Shown in pieces: positions 1-12,500 of a stretch of 20,415 bases of DNA; the first letter of the stretch is position 1, and every line of letters starts with the position of its first letter. The position numbers and the translations under genes are program-made. The notes under the pieces were generated by a model, which was not told where the DNA came from, made no database searches, and worked only from the letters and a program-made list of their open reading frames with translations. Source of the stretch: Plakobranchus ocellatus (Eukaryota; Mollusca; Gastropoda; Plakobranchidae); NCBI GenBank assembly GCA_019648995.1, contig BLXT01004580.1, positions 2,434,171 to 2,454,585 of the forward strand. The letters run 5' to 3'.

Positions 1-46
1 CTCTCTCTCTCTCTCTTTTTTTTTTTTTCTCTCTTCTCTCTCTTTA
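1..46. repeat. (CT)n/T-rich microsatellite
   Basis: Eight CT units, a run of T, then more CT/TCT units. The repeat may continue past the left edge of the window. Confidence 0.9.
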
Positions 47-372
47 TGAGAAAAAACTTCTTTTTGTACTCAATTACGAAGGTAGGTTTTATAATTAAAT
101 TTTGTTTTTTCTCCAAACAATCTGTGATTTCTGAATTGTTTAGCTTTGAAAAGTTCTATTTAATTAACAGTTTATCTTCTGTGATGAAAAACAAGAAGTT
201 AGCAAACTGACCGAAGTTTAGAAATAGTTCTCTCATTACTTTTAATTTCTCAAAGACTAGTGAAATGGTTTTCCCCTACTCAATAATGATAATTGCATCT
301 CATAGTATGTGTGCTAATTCTTCACAATAGCAAGAAAATACCTTCAGCGTAACGTGATTCAGAAAATGAGCT

Positions 373-376
<4 letters not shown>

Positions 377-412
<36 letters not shown>
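377..412. repeat. (TA)n microsatellite
   Basis: About 17-18 uninterrupted TA dinucleotides, 70 bases upstream of the first visible splice acceptor. Confidence 0.9.
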
Positions 413-417
<5 letters not shown>

Positions 418-482
418 GTTTTGCTTTATAAATTGCAAAGTATATTTACTGCATATTAGCATGAAACATTTTTTTCCCTAAG

Positions 483-574
483 ATGATCGTGGAAGAAAGC
501 GCCGAAGACTTGCAACTGATGATGTTGACATTGAGGATCGCCTGGAGTCCCTTATCACTAGAGTTGGAGAAAAG
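483..574 (+). CDS. NCBP1: NCBP1 exon a: basic NLS-like N-terminus and start of MIF4G domain 1
   Basis: The acceptor is TTTCCCTAAG ending at 482 and the donor is AAAG|GTGAAA. The exon begins with the last two bases (AT) of a codon split by the upstream intron, so the ATG at 483 is out of frame and is not the start codon. The frame from 485 reads [13 protein letters not shown], then [15 protein letters not shown], matching the vertebrate stretch around EDHLESLICKVGEK. The run of arginine and lysine corresponds to the N-terminal bipartite nuclear localisation signal of CBP80. The exon ends in phase 0. Confidence 0.93.
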
Positions 575-3500
575 GTGAAAAGAATAATTGGTTTAGAAAT
601 TAATTTTAATTATCTTGAATTTGAATTGTTCATAAAGGGCATAAACTTCATTGTTCATAAAGGGCATAAACTTCACATTTGACGCTTTAGCTCATGAGGA
701 AATTGTGCTTTGCTTTACAGATTTTATAAGTTTTTTTTTTATCTTCTTTTTTTTTTCTGAATAATGAAAAATCTACTAGTAGTTATCATCAATGGAACAT
801 TTTGCTAAGCTGCTTATTCTTCCTTGATTTTGCTTAGCAACACTTTATGTTGGTCTATTGGTGTGATCCACTCTTGATACCTATGAAAGGTATAGTGCAA
901 GTTTCTCAAACCTTCGCGAACACAATTTCCTACCATGCTTTAAAAAAATTCATCATCACCCCCCCCCCCCAAAAAAAAAAATTGATGAAAACCCGAAGGG
1001 AAATTGATTTTTTATCAAGTGTTTCAGATATTTGTTTTGTAAAAAACTTTTTTATAGTTTGAGCCTTGAACCCAGTTAACTTTGAGAAAGATCCACCTCA
1101 CATTTTGTTCTAGGCTTAACCTCTGTCAATCTAGTATTATGTATATAGACCAGTTTTGAGATAACATGGAAAACTAAAAATCAAAGATTTGTAAAATTTT
1201 AAAACTGAATAAGTTGCGCCATGGAGAATTCTTTTAATATTAGCTATAAGATCCTTCTCAAGGGTATCTCACTTTATTCTGCATGCCGATGCTTTTGCTA
1301 GTGCTGTATGGACTGTTAGCTTTGAGAGTGGTATGGCAGCGCATGGCACAGCCGCATTAAAACTATAGGCTTATTATAAAGCATGAAACTAGATATTATT
1401 CATGATTTGCTTTGTTTTTATGAACTTTATGGTGAAACTTGTAATAAAAATATTTCTCTATCATTTTATGAGAAGTAAGAAGAGGATGGGAGAGACTGAC
1501 AAATTGAATAAAGAAAGAGAGAGAGGGAGATGGGTGACAGATCCACTTAGAGCTATCTGTATGAGGTGTTTTATTATCGTATCAGTACGTCAAGGGTTAC
1601 TGAGTGCCCCCACGTTTTAATAGCACTATTGTCTGGGGTAACCAAATCACCCCATACTTTACATAGAAAAAATAATGGAGGTTTTCAGAAATGACCTCAA
1701 ATCAGTTCAATATTGATTTTCTGTCAATTATTATAATAATCATATGTCAAATTGAATTTTTGAGGAATATTCAAAAGCTGAAAGAAAAATTCCTATTTTA
1801 AGTATTTTTAAAAAATTAAAAACAAGCCTTGGGATAATAAAATTACCCCACAGGTATGGATAGGGTTAAGAAAGAGAGAGGTATGGGTGCAGAACCAGTG
1901 ATAGAGTTAATTCTAGACTGAAAAATAAATGACCCAGCAAAGGGTTATTCTTTATTGGCAAAAAAGTTTTTTTTTTGAGGGGGGGGGGTCTATCATGGCC
2001 TAGACGGTGATGAATTTTTATTTGTACTCAGCCTTTATCATGTATGCCTGCAAAGACCGTGAATCCAACCTTTTTATAAAGGGCTAAGCATCAAACAAAT
2101 CTAGACAGCTCTGTGATATAATTCGTAGGTATTATACACACACACTGTATAGCTGATCCATTAATAATTTCACCATGTAAGCAAGCAAAGTGGCCTTTCT
2201 AATTTTGCGCATAGAAAAGAAGCAAAGATTCTAAATAAAACTTTCAGTATTAGTCATAATAGTTGTTTGATTATTGATAGCCTTCGCTTCACATAAAGCC
2301 CTGTTAAACAGAAATTAAAACTCATTACTAGTCCCAGGTACAAAAATATGTTGGCCCTATGTGACTGAGGTAATGAAGGGAAAATTATTCTAAGTTAGAA
2401 ATTATAGTGATCTTGACAGAAAAGAAAGGTGATGCAGATTGAGACATTAACAAAGGATAAAGCCAGATGGCTATAGAGGTATGTTGCTGATGTACAGAAC
2501 CTGGATGAAAACTATTCTAAGTTAGAAATTATATTAATCTTGACAGAAAAGAAAGGTGATGCAGATTGAGACATTAACAAAGGAATAAGCCAGGTGGCTA
2601 TAGAGGTATGTTGCTGATGTATAGAACCTGGATGAAAACCAGTAAAATGACATGAAGTAGTAAAATAAAAATGCATATAGTCAAAAATACTAACAATCCT
2701 GGATGGCTCATTTTAATTGTACTGATGCATCAGAGTGCCTTATATCTTTGATCAAAATGTACCATGCAATGAAAAGAGTGCACAGTTCAACCTGTCCATG
2801 GCGACCTTTCTTCTTGATTAGAAGTAACAGCAATGGTTATTATTGCTCCATTTCTGTGGCTTGATGAAAGCCGAATATCATGATTAAATGTGGTTGCCTT
2901 AGACAGATAATTGACTCAAGCAGTTGGTAGGTATTGATCATTTCAAAGAATAAGAAGTCTAAAGATGAGATTAACTTTCGCCTAAAAGAAACCCAATTCA
3001 TATCTCTACTATCTCTAAGTGGCAGTGCTTACTGAAAGAGGGACAAACCTTCAAAGTAAAGTGGCATGTCATCCGTGCATACAGCATTATCCTGTGACTA
3101 ACCTCTTCCCTCTGACCTGTGCAATAACAGGCCAAAGTCCAATGGCATTTGCTAATTGGATGAGCGATACAGTGGCCTGGGAGGGGGGGAGGAGGAAGTA
3201 AAAAGGGAAAAGCGTGATAGGTTAGCCATCATCTCTCCACTAGATGATGGCTTAGAATAATAGGCTGGAAGAGGTCATAAGCAATGTTATTTGTTAAATA
3301 GGCTGCCTGCAGTTGTTGAGAATAGAATAAAAATGGAAGGAAAATGGTTGTCTATAAAGGTTCTTGCTTTGAAGTGGCATTCAGGAGGGCAAGTTGCACT
3401 GTTTATGTATCATTTTATAAGACCTATCCAGATGCAAAAACTTTCTCAAAGGTCAAATTTATGGGATGCAGGCAGATGACATTTTTATGTAGATTTCAAT

Positions 3501-6500
3501 GATGTCAGACTGAAGCCTGACCTCATGTGGTTGTATGTGCAGCAAATGAATCTGGAAAAAGGCAATTGATCTTGAGCATTTTGTTGGCAATCGTCTTAGC
3601 GTGGTTCTAGGAATGCTTCCAAGGCCTCTTTTTAGACATTTCAATTACATGAATATTGTCCTTTTTCTTTCCAATTTTCTTATGCAGAGCACTTCTTCTC
3701 TTGAGAGCAACTTGGAGGGTTTGGCCAGCGTTTTGGAGACTGATATTCCCAACTACAAGCATCAGATAATGAAAATTTTATGCCAATGGTATTTTTTTAG
3801 TCAATTGTTAGAGGCCAATATTAAAAAAGTAAATGCCAGTCAGTTATGTTTTCATTCCATTCTCTTGAAAGATGTCTTAAGAACGTATAAGTTATATCAT
3901 ATTTGAAGATTTTGAGTCCTTGACAAAACCTGTTTACAACATCCCATTCATTAGCACTTATTCCCCTAAAGATCTATTGAAATTTTGTCTTTTAGAAGTG
4001 CCTGCAAATAGTTCGTTGCATGGAACACTTTAAGGAAGCAGATTTTTTTTTCTTTGTGAATTTATTTTTGTTTTTGTTTTTGTTTTATTGTATTTTATTG
4101 GGGTTTTTTTATATAAAACTACAGCTATCTTTAAAAAGAAAATTAAACATTTATGAAAATTCAGCTGAGTTAATCTAAGTAAAGATTGACTGTGAGAGAA
4201 GCCAAGTACAATATTTAGTGTTTAGCAAAATTAATGTAGTTTTAGATCATGGACCAGAAATACAGAAAAATAAAGCAATTAAAAATTTTTATTAGAAGGA
4301 GAGAGAAAAGAAAATCATTATTTTGTCCTTTTCCTGTGTTTTTCAGTGTTGTCAAACTGCCAGAAAAGTTGACAGTTTACACAACCCTTGTTGGCTTGCT
4401 GAATGCAAAAAATTATAATTGTGGTGGGGAGGTAAGTGTCTAAGTGGTCTCACAATTATCATTTTAAAACGTTTTTTTTATGTAGGGTTGATTATCAACA
4501 TGTACAATATATACTTATAAATAGAAGAGAAACATAGAATTTTGAGTTTATCAATCATTACATTATCATAACACATCTACATCAACAATCTGTATATATT
4601 GATATGACTGTTAAGTCCCAAATCTGCCTTTCTACTCTGGTCAATACAAATTTATTCATTTTTAGATATGCTTTCTTAAGTATTTTTCATATCAGCTTTT
4701 TTGTTTCCTCTATGTCTGTGCATGTACTCAGACAACAAGTTTCTTTGAAAACATCTCCTATAGACTCTCCATCCCTTTATCCAATATTTAGCCGAAAAAA
4801 AATTTTCTTGTAGGGTAAATATACTTTTAACAGTTCATAATATAAAAAAAAAAATACTTTGGAAACTTAGTGCAGAAGAAAGAAGAGGAGTGAGAGTCAA
4901 AACTTTAGAAAGAGAGCTTTTTGTACCCTCTCTGCCTCTGGATTTTGATATATCTTGACATAATATCATTTGTCCCTGTCATGCTTATACATCCCAAGTG
5001 CACTTTTTTTTTTCTTTTAAGCTTTCATTTAAAAAGTAAAGTAATAGTAATATATGGTGTATTTCAGGTTAATCAAGAAACTTTTGTAAAGAAACATGAT
5101 TTTAAGCTTGTTGCGATTGTAATAATAATAATAATTAATTTATTAACACAAATCAATTAATACATGTAGGAGTATTTATATTGTTACAAGTTTCATAGTT
5201 GATGCTCTCTTTCAGTTTGTTGAGATGCTGATGAGAAGCCTAAAAGAAGCTCTCAAGACAGGAGAATTTGAGAATGCAAGAATGATGGTAAATCTTAGCC
5301 TATCCCATTTCTATGTGTGTAAGAATCCCACAATATAGTCCTATAGTAGATCTACACAATTGAGTTTTATTAAAAATCCTGAAGATGTAAAAATAAATTT
5401 GCTTCATCTACAGAAAGGCTGTTGTTCTGCAGTAGAAAAAAAATGAATCAATTTTTATCCCTCTGGTTAAAGTTTTAAAAGAAAAGTCAATCATGTAGAT
5501 TCACAAATTGATATACATACACATATGGGCACTGAAATGGGTACCTGCATTTTATTTAAAGGAACAAAAGTGACACAATAACAATGTGGCTAAAAATTGT
5601 TTGACAGCAAGAGTCAAAATCTTAATTTATAAGCTTTAGATATTAGCACTCTCTATGCTTCAAATTGTTTTGTTTTGTTTTTTCCCCCACCTTTTTACTT
5701 CATGCTTTTTCCCTCCCTGTAACTGAAATGCTTTTGACACACTATGAATGTTCAATATTTTTAATGACTGTATCACGTGTCAAATGTTCCTACAGGTTCG
5801 TTTTTTAGCAGATCTCGTAAACTGTCATGTTCTTGTTGCAACATCACTGCTCCAGATGTTTGACAGTTTTGTTGAGGTAACCCTGGAAGATAATATTCCC
5901 CAGGTAAGAATCTTTCAAGCCTGAAAAATATTCTAAAGGACAAAAATTTTAAATGCTTGGCTGTAGAATAAGTCAATTTCAGATTCCACAATTCTCTCCC
6001 TCTTTTCAGCTGGCCATCTTTTTTTTTTACATGTGAATGGTATAATTTTAAAGCATGCAAATATTTTGTAGGCATAAAACTTTTTAAAGTGACAGTTAGA
6101 GCAATATTATAAATTCATAATAAACCTCTTTTTCACCACAGTCACCACTTTTCCTTAAGTCGTTCTGAAATATTTATTCGTTGAATGCAGAGGAAATGTT
6201 ACATTACTACAAGAAATAGCTAACATTTATATCTGTCTAAGAAATCTTTACATTTTTTACCTTATTGAGCTTAAAGAAATAGAAAAAAACGTCTCACATA
6301 AAATGTGCTAGTTTTTACAGCAGTAAAAGAGAGGGTTGTACATTTATTTGTTTTTGAGAAAGTTGAAAAAGAAGGCAGCAGTGTAGTAATAAGTTTGAAC
6401 TCAACTCAAAGTTTAAAAGAAATTAATTGTAAAATTCAACCTGTATGTCACGAAATGGACTTCAGTACAGAGATATATCTTTTTCTAAACCCAGCTTACC

Positions 6501-9500
6501 TAGAATGGTCTGAAGATGAATGTCTTTGTGGGTTATTTCAGAATACAGAAATGATGCGCTATTAATCAATTGGTCTTGCATTTTTTCCTTTCCAGGTGCG
6601 CTCAGATATTTACATTTACTTGGTGCTTTCAGCTTTGCCATGGGTAAGTATATTGTTTTAAAATGACAAATTGAGGGGACTCAATGGTAGGTTTTTATCA
6701 GCATTATGTCGAGAAAAAATATTTTCTGTGAGGCATCTAAAACAAAATTGCTAATCAGTTCTGTAATTTATACATTCATCGGCAAAAGTGAAACGTTTTG
6801 AGATTTAGCCTTGATAGCTGTTCATTATATTCTCTTAAGTAATTAAACTTCATGGCTTCATGAAATTAGCCATGTGCATGTGTAGGCAAATAAAAAAAAC
6901 CCAAAATTTTTATATGGTCTTTAATAGCTAAACACTAACGAAGGTTTTTTTTTTATTTTAAAAATTTTTTGTGAAATGTTCTGTAAAAATATAGGCACAG
7001 TTCTTATGTTATTGAATCATTCAATCGTGTGATTTGCTTCATAAAGTCGGTGATTATTTTCCTCCAAAGTTCTTAGTTTTTCATGGAGCAGATATTTCTT
7101 ATTTCGTCTGCCTTTGTCCATGAGGTGATACTGTCCAGCATTACGCTACCTCCGTCTGTCTTGCCTTTTATTTTTCCATTTTTTAATTGGATGTTTCAAG
7201 CCCTCTCCTCTCATAACATAACTTTAAAACCTTACTTTTTGGCTACTTAATTTCATAGCTCTCTTCTTCTTTCAGAATTCCCATGTTTGATTTCTTTGCA
7301 GTCCATGTTATTTGTCACATTGTGCATAAAAATCGCGTCTCCACTGCTTAATTTTCTTTTGGATTTGTTTGGTTACTGTCCATGCTCACATCCATGCATA
7401 AGGATATGACTGAATTGTCCTTTGTGTTGATTTTAATGATAGATTTCATTTTGTAAAATTGCAATTTATGCCAAGTTGATTCTTGACAAGCTTTCTGCAG
7501 TATTTTGCGGTCCCTAGCAATGTATGCACCTAGACATTTGAAAGTAACTTTTTGCTTGAAAAATATGTTAATTTTCTCTTCTGCTTTGTGGCTGATGATC
7601 ATAGTTTCTATCTTTTTGCTGTACAGTTCAAGTCTTTCCTTTTGCTTTCTAGTTTCATTTCATGCAATCTATACTGTATCGTCTGCATATCAGCCTTTTC
7701 ACCCATTCTGATTCTCTGCATGTTCTGTAGATTTCTATTGATGATTTAGCTATTGAGAGAGAGTAAATCAGGTAATAGCAGACAGCCTTGTTTTAATCGA
7801 TGCTTTAATTTTTTTCAAAAGAGCTAATTTGTTTGCCTATCCTCATGCTGCAGTCTGCTCATAGTGTATATGAATATTTAACTACATGCATTTAAGTTGA
7901 TATTCGATTTACATAGAGCTATAAGTATTTAAATTAGTACTATCTTCCAATACTGGTAGGAATCAGACAGTGTTTCCTGTCATTTGATATTCATGGGCTG
8001 TGTTATCCTGTATGTATCAAACTTAATATTTCACACTCATATTTTTTGCAAAAAAAAAATATCATTTTATAATGACAATGTATTAAGTATATTGTCGTTA
8101 TAAAATGATATCTTTTTTTAATACCTTGAATGTTTTATTGTATATTCAAAGGCGGTATATATAAGCATATAAATATTTTTAAAAATGGTTTTACAATAGG
8201 GAAAAAAATTCTTTAGTGAGCTCTTTTCTCACAACTGGAGCTCTTTTCTCACAACATCAATAAAATCATGTTTGCTTTCGAAGACAAGAATGATGATGTG
8301 CCTATTCATCATGTTGCTTTACTTGTATTTTTTGAGTCAGTCTAAATCTTTAATTATTTTATTTCTTTTTTTTTATACAGGTTGGAAGAGAACTGTTTGA
8401 AAAGAAGGAAGTGGAATTGAACAATATGCTGGTTACTATTGACAACTATCTTAGGTGATTGTTTCTTTCATCTAAAATACCCTTTAACTTTACCTATAAT
8501 TGTTTTACATGGGTGCATGTTTGCCAGCTGTGGCTGGATGCCGGCCAATCAAAATTTCTTGTTAGTCACTGCTGACCATTGCCGGCAGTGACTAACAAGG
8601 TAGTGGTAGGCATATTCATTTTATGGCGCCATTTCATGTAATTTTTTACTTTTTGTTACTGCTGCTGCTGCTGCTACTACTACTACCACCTCTACTGCTA
8701 GCAGCAGCACCAGCAGTTGGTAGCTGTAGCAGTAGAAATAGCAATACCAGCAGTAGCAGAATAAGTAGTAACAGTAGTAGCAACAGTAGCAGCAGCGGCA
8801 TGACAGTAACAGCAGCAGCAATAAAAAGTAAAAAAAAATTATGTGAAATAGAGTCATGAAATGAATATGCCCACCATTACACAGCACACCATTTCGGAAT
8901 AGGCTTTTTTCAGTATTGTCGGTAAAGACCACTTGGGCTGGTGTCGTTTTTGCCTTCTGAGACTAAAATCTGCGACTTGGCGAGTTTTTTTTCGAAGTCT
9001 ACCAAAGGGCTTTCAAGGGATTCTAAGGGCTTTCTAATGATTCCTAGGGATTCCCAGGGATTTCGAGAAAAATGAGCACTGGCATTTATAGTATATTTGG
9101 CACATATGGTTGTATGATATTTTATCAAATATTTGCAGCATTTGTTTTAAAGATTGTAATTTCTTATCTTGGTGATGAAGGCACCAAGCCAGTCTTGGTC
9201 TTTGTGGCATTTCACTTTTTGCTCATTGCAAGTGGGAATTTATTGTGTTCATGATGCTTGCCGTCTGCTACATATTGGAAGATGCTGTTATGGCAAAAGG
9301 GATAGTTTTATCTCTTGAATAAATTCTTGGTTATCAGTATTCGAATCACATGCACTTCTTGCATCAGTCTTACCATCAGGCTTGAAAAGACCATGCAGAG
9401 TTAGTACTTAAATGTTGGGCATTGTCACGAATGGCTTTGTGCTATTCAGTAATAGGTCTAGATGAACACATCTGGTGACAAAGAGTTCTTTTAAGAAAAG

Positions 9501-12500
9501 AATTGACTCCAAGCCTTGCCAAAAAATAAACGGAAAGTTTATGAATTTAAATGAAGAACAATTTCAGAACAGCAATGGAGTTTAACAGGATCCTTTATAT
9601 CTACAAATTTACTGACATCAGTGATCTCTTCCAACAATCTCACAACCATTTTTCTATACCCACTGTCCATGGCTTCCAGAAAATATTAATTACGCAATAA
9701 ATAGACTAATTAAGTCAATATTACACAAACAAGTCATTCCAGAAAACAGTAGAAGCTATTGCCTTATGTAATCAAGTTTAGTTAAAAATTTTCACTAATC
9801 AAATGCTCTCATTTATCACCTCCTTAATGCGTGAACATTCTTTAAATTTCTAGTGGTGTCTCAAGCTCATCTGATCTATAGGTAATAATCTAACTTCCTG
9901 TACACAATGTATTTGCATCTTTGAAAACCTACTGAAAATCCCCAGATCTAGAAATTAAACAAAGCTGAAAATAATAATAGCACTTTTAAAGTAAAATAGG
10001 TCTTGCTGGGTTGACTTAAATCCTGACTGAGTATCACAAGTATACAAGGCTAGATCAAAAGTTTGGCTCTAGACTCAATTCACAAAAGCCACTATCATCA
10101 ATCACATAATCTTTGGAAAAGATTTTTGTCATATAGAAATCTGAAATGGAGGACTTGATTGCTTTTTGGCATTTTACCAGCCTTTGCAAGTGGCAAAAGA
10201 AAAATTATTGATCTTGAATATAAATATCATTATTATCTGAGATTTATATCTGTCCCAATTTAGGAAACGCCAAAAGATTCATCTTCCTGCTCTGAGAGTG
10301 TGGACCACTGATGGACCCCATCTACAGGAGGAGGTAAAATTTTCTTTGTTTTGTTAGGAAGTAAAGGAGATGTTTTAAAGGTCATGATGATGAAGTTATA
10401 GGTATCAAAGTAGCGGATCCTCATTTAAATTATAGTCCTTTGAACTAAACCATTTGTAAATGGGAATTCTGATTTGCATAGGCATAATCAAGGTAAAAAA
10501 AAAAAGCATTGGGCAAGAAGTATACTTTTAATGCTGGAATTTTAGAAATATTAGACCAAATTTAATTTGCTCATCAGTGATATGTGAACTTGTATGCCTA
10601 AAAAAATCAAAATATATTTTGTGTTTTATTATAAACTTGAATAACTGATACATTGAAAAATACAAAACATAAAAGTAATTAAAAAATGTATTGTTTAAAA
10701 CTGGAGAAAACATTTTAGCCATCTTCTGAGGATATCAATTTTTTTTTTACTCCAGTATCTGGACTGTTTGTGGGCTCAGATCAAGAACTTGCGAAGTAAC
10801 AAATGGATAGAGAAGCAAATCATCCGGCCCTATCTAGCATTTGACAGTGTTCTGTGTGATGCCTTGCAGCACACTTTGCCTCAGATCATCCCACCTTCTC
10901 ACAATAAGTCCATATCTTATCCATTGCCTAGAGTTGTATTCAGGCTTTTTGATTACACAGATGTACCTCAGGTAAAAAACACCTTGTTTGTGAAGGCCTT
11001 TAGTTTTTTTCTGTATATTTCTGTGATTTTTGTTAAAATTATTCTCTTGTTAAAATATTTAGAGTATTCTTTTGATAAATGCATCGTGCAGACTTCATTA
11101 TTATTTTAATTAGCTTATTACCTATTAGCTTTGAGAACTGGCATTTTCTTTGCTTACAAAGTATTGGTCAATTTTCAGTGCCTTTCAGAAATAATAGTTA
11201 GCATTTCTATATATTTCTAGCATTCAAAATAACTTTTACATCTTGTGTACTGCAAGCTGGAGTGGTTAATTTGTTTGCAATAATAGTTTTGGAGTTCTTC
11301 TTTTATCTACAGGGTGATGTATTACCAGGGAGTCATGCGATTGAGAGGTATCTCATTGAGGAGCAGCTAGACAGAATCATTCACACAAACCATTTTGAGC
11401 GCAAAGACTGGTAGGATTTTAAGTGTGTGTGTGTGTGTTTGTTGAGTTAATTGCAAGAGCACAGAAATAGAATAAAACACCATAAACATTCAAATGCTAG
11501 TTTCTCAACCATTAGTTTGAATGCTTCACTATTATAATTTTATTTTGTTTGTATATAATAAGATTTATCCAGATCCCATTTGTAGTATCTGTATGATGAA
11601 CGTCAGTTTTTTGTTTACACCTGTTATGTCAAAAATGTTTGTCTTAGAACTGGATTTGAAAAGAGCAGAAAAGTAGGCATTTTTAGAAAAAAGAGACATG
11701 TTGTCTACCTCTGAAAGTGCTTTGCATAATGTCAGTACTCCATAGTAATTGAGCTTTGCTGTGAAATCTGAGTTTCAAATTCAAATCTATATCACTCTTT
11801 AGCACTAGAAAAATTAATTATGTGTATTAGAAATGGCTTTTTTGCTTGAACATTGGATTCCCCAAAAGTATAATAATATTGAAAGTTGTATACCTCTTCC
11901 GATAAACTATTTGCATTTTTTTTTTTCTGAATTGGTGTTAGGGACCTTAATCTTAGAAAAAGATGGTTTGAAAATAGTGACCTTAATCTTAGAAAATGTT
12001 AATTTAAAAAAATTTTTAAAATAAGGCCTTTCACACTGAAAGAAGCAAAAAGTTGTTTTTTGTGCTGATTTTCCAAAAAGGTTATTTGAATATTTATATA
12101 TTTTATTCTCAGTGCCGCTGCTCTACTTGGATATCCAGCAAAAAACAAAATTCCACTGAACTACATGATTGTGGAAGTGAGTATTTTTTTGTGTTTTTTT
12201 TTTTAATAACCAATAAAACTTTTTTGTATTCCATATCAATGATTATAATAAACATGAAAACAATCAAAACTAAATGTTTGTGTAACTTAAAAATAAGTTA
12301 TGAAGATTAGAGAATTCACCCAACAAGATTACAAAAATAATCGCTTAAGTTATATTGTTATGTATTTAGGATACCAAGGAAGGTTAGACAGAATGGAAAA
12401 CTTGTCTTTTATGTGGACAATATTGGTAATAAGTTTTAGATTTCTGGTTTGGTGGATGCTAAAAGGAATCTAACGAGAGTTTAAAAAAAACTTGCCTGCC

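Larger units (their letters stand above)
1..482 (+). other. Intron (3' part) upstream of the first visible exon
   Basis: AT-rich and non-coding. It holds a CT-rich microsatellite at the very start and a TA run at about 377-412, and ends in a pyrimidine stretch with an AG at 481-482. The preceding exon, which should carry the start codon and a short acidic or basic N-terminus, is not visible here. No ATG-led peptide in this stretch resembles the NCBP1 N-terminus. Confidence 0.75.
575..3687 (+). other. Intron, 3113 bases
   Basis: The largest intron in the window. It contains a 25-base perfect tandem duplication (626-675), a C12A11 run (959-981), a T/G homopolymer pair (about 1967-1988) and a 127-base imperfect tandem duplication (2381-2640). 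Short ORFs inside it show no recognisable protein and look random. The stretch 2700-3600 is less AT-rich than its surroundings and could be an old dispersed repeat, but I cannot name it. Confidence 0.85.
6644..8380 (+). other. Intron, 1737 bases, with an antisense retrotransposon relic
   Basis: The middle of the intron (about 7020-7880) is a decayed non-LTR retrotransposon on the opposite strand. To its right are an inverted-repeat hairpin (8050-8120) and a 20-base tandem duplication (8218-8257). The 6644-7020 part is plain AT-rich sequence. The intron ends in TTTTTTTATACAG. Confidence 0.88.
8455..10263 (+). other. Intron, 1809 bases
   Basis: Holds a perfect 15-base-pair hairpin (8558-8599), a fold-back element with a trinucleotide core (8599-8881) and a patch of GGGATTC/GGGCTTTC short repeats (about 9004-9063). 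The stretch 9072-9254 is open and hydrophobic on the + strand but matches nothing I know. The remainder to 10263 is AT-rich and featureless, ending in GTCCCAATTTAG. Confidence 0.85.

Noticed and set aside
483-485. ATG at the first bases of the first visible exon as a start codon
   Set aside because: It is out of frame with the conserved protein (DRGRKRRR...[11 protein letters not shown]) and lies directly after a splice acceptor. Its own frame is not homologous and ends within the exon-intron boundary region.
6305-6565. Open frame of 86 residues just upstream of exon f
   Set aside because: It stops before the exon, has no homology to CBP80 or anything else recognised, and the neighbouring exons join perfectly without it.
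7505-7749. Two overlapping + strand open frames in the intron
   Set aside because: They are the antisense shadow of the LINE relic on the minus strand.
8621-8932. Overlapping low-complexity ORFs on both strands (poly-Leu/Ser and poly-Cys/Tyr)
   Set aside because: They are by-products of the trinucleotide fold-back repeat; no conserved domain and no gene-like composition.
9072-9254. Hydrophobic open frame of 60 residues on the + strand
   Set aside because: Inside an intron, no splice context, no recognisable family. A small membrane protein cannot be excluded but has no support.
9350-9490. Minus-strand TRCVHLDLL...STKPF and a following SDxNT-like patch resembling a BEL/Pao integrase
   Set aside because: The match is short, the second part needs a frame change, and neither the upstream catalytic region nor the downstream part of the integrase could be found. 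Likely chance; a translated search would decide.
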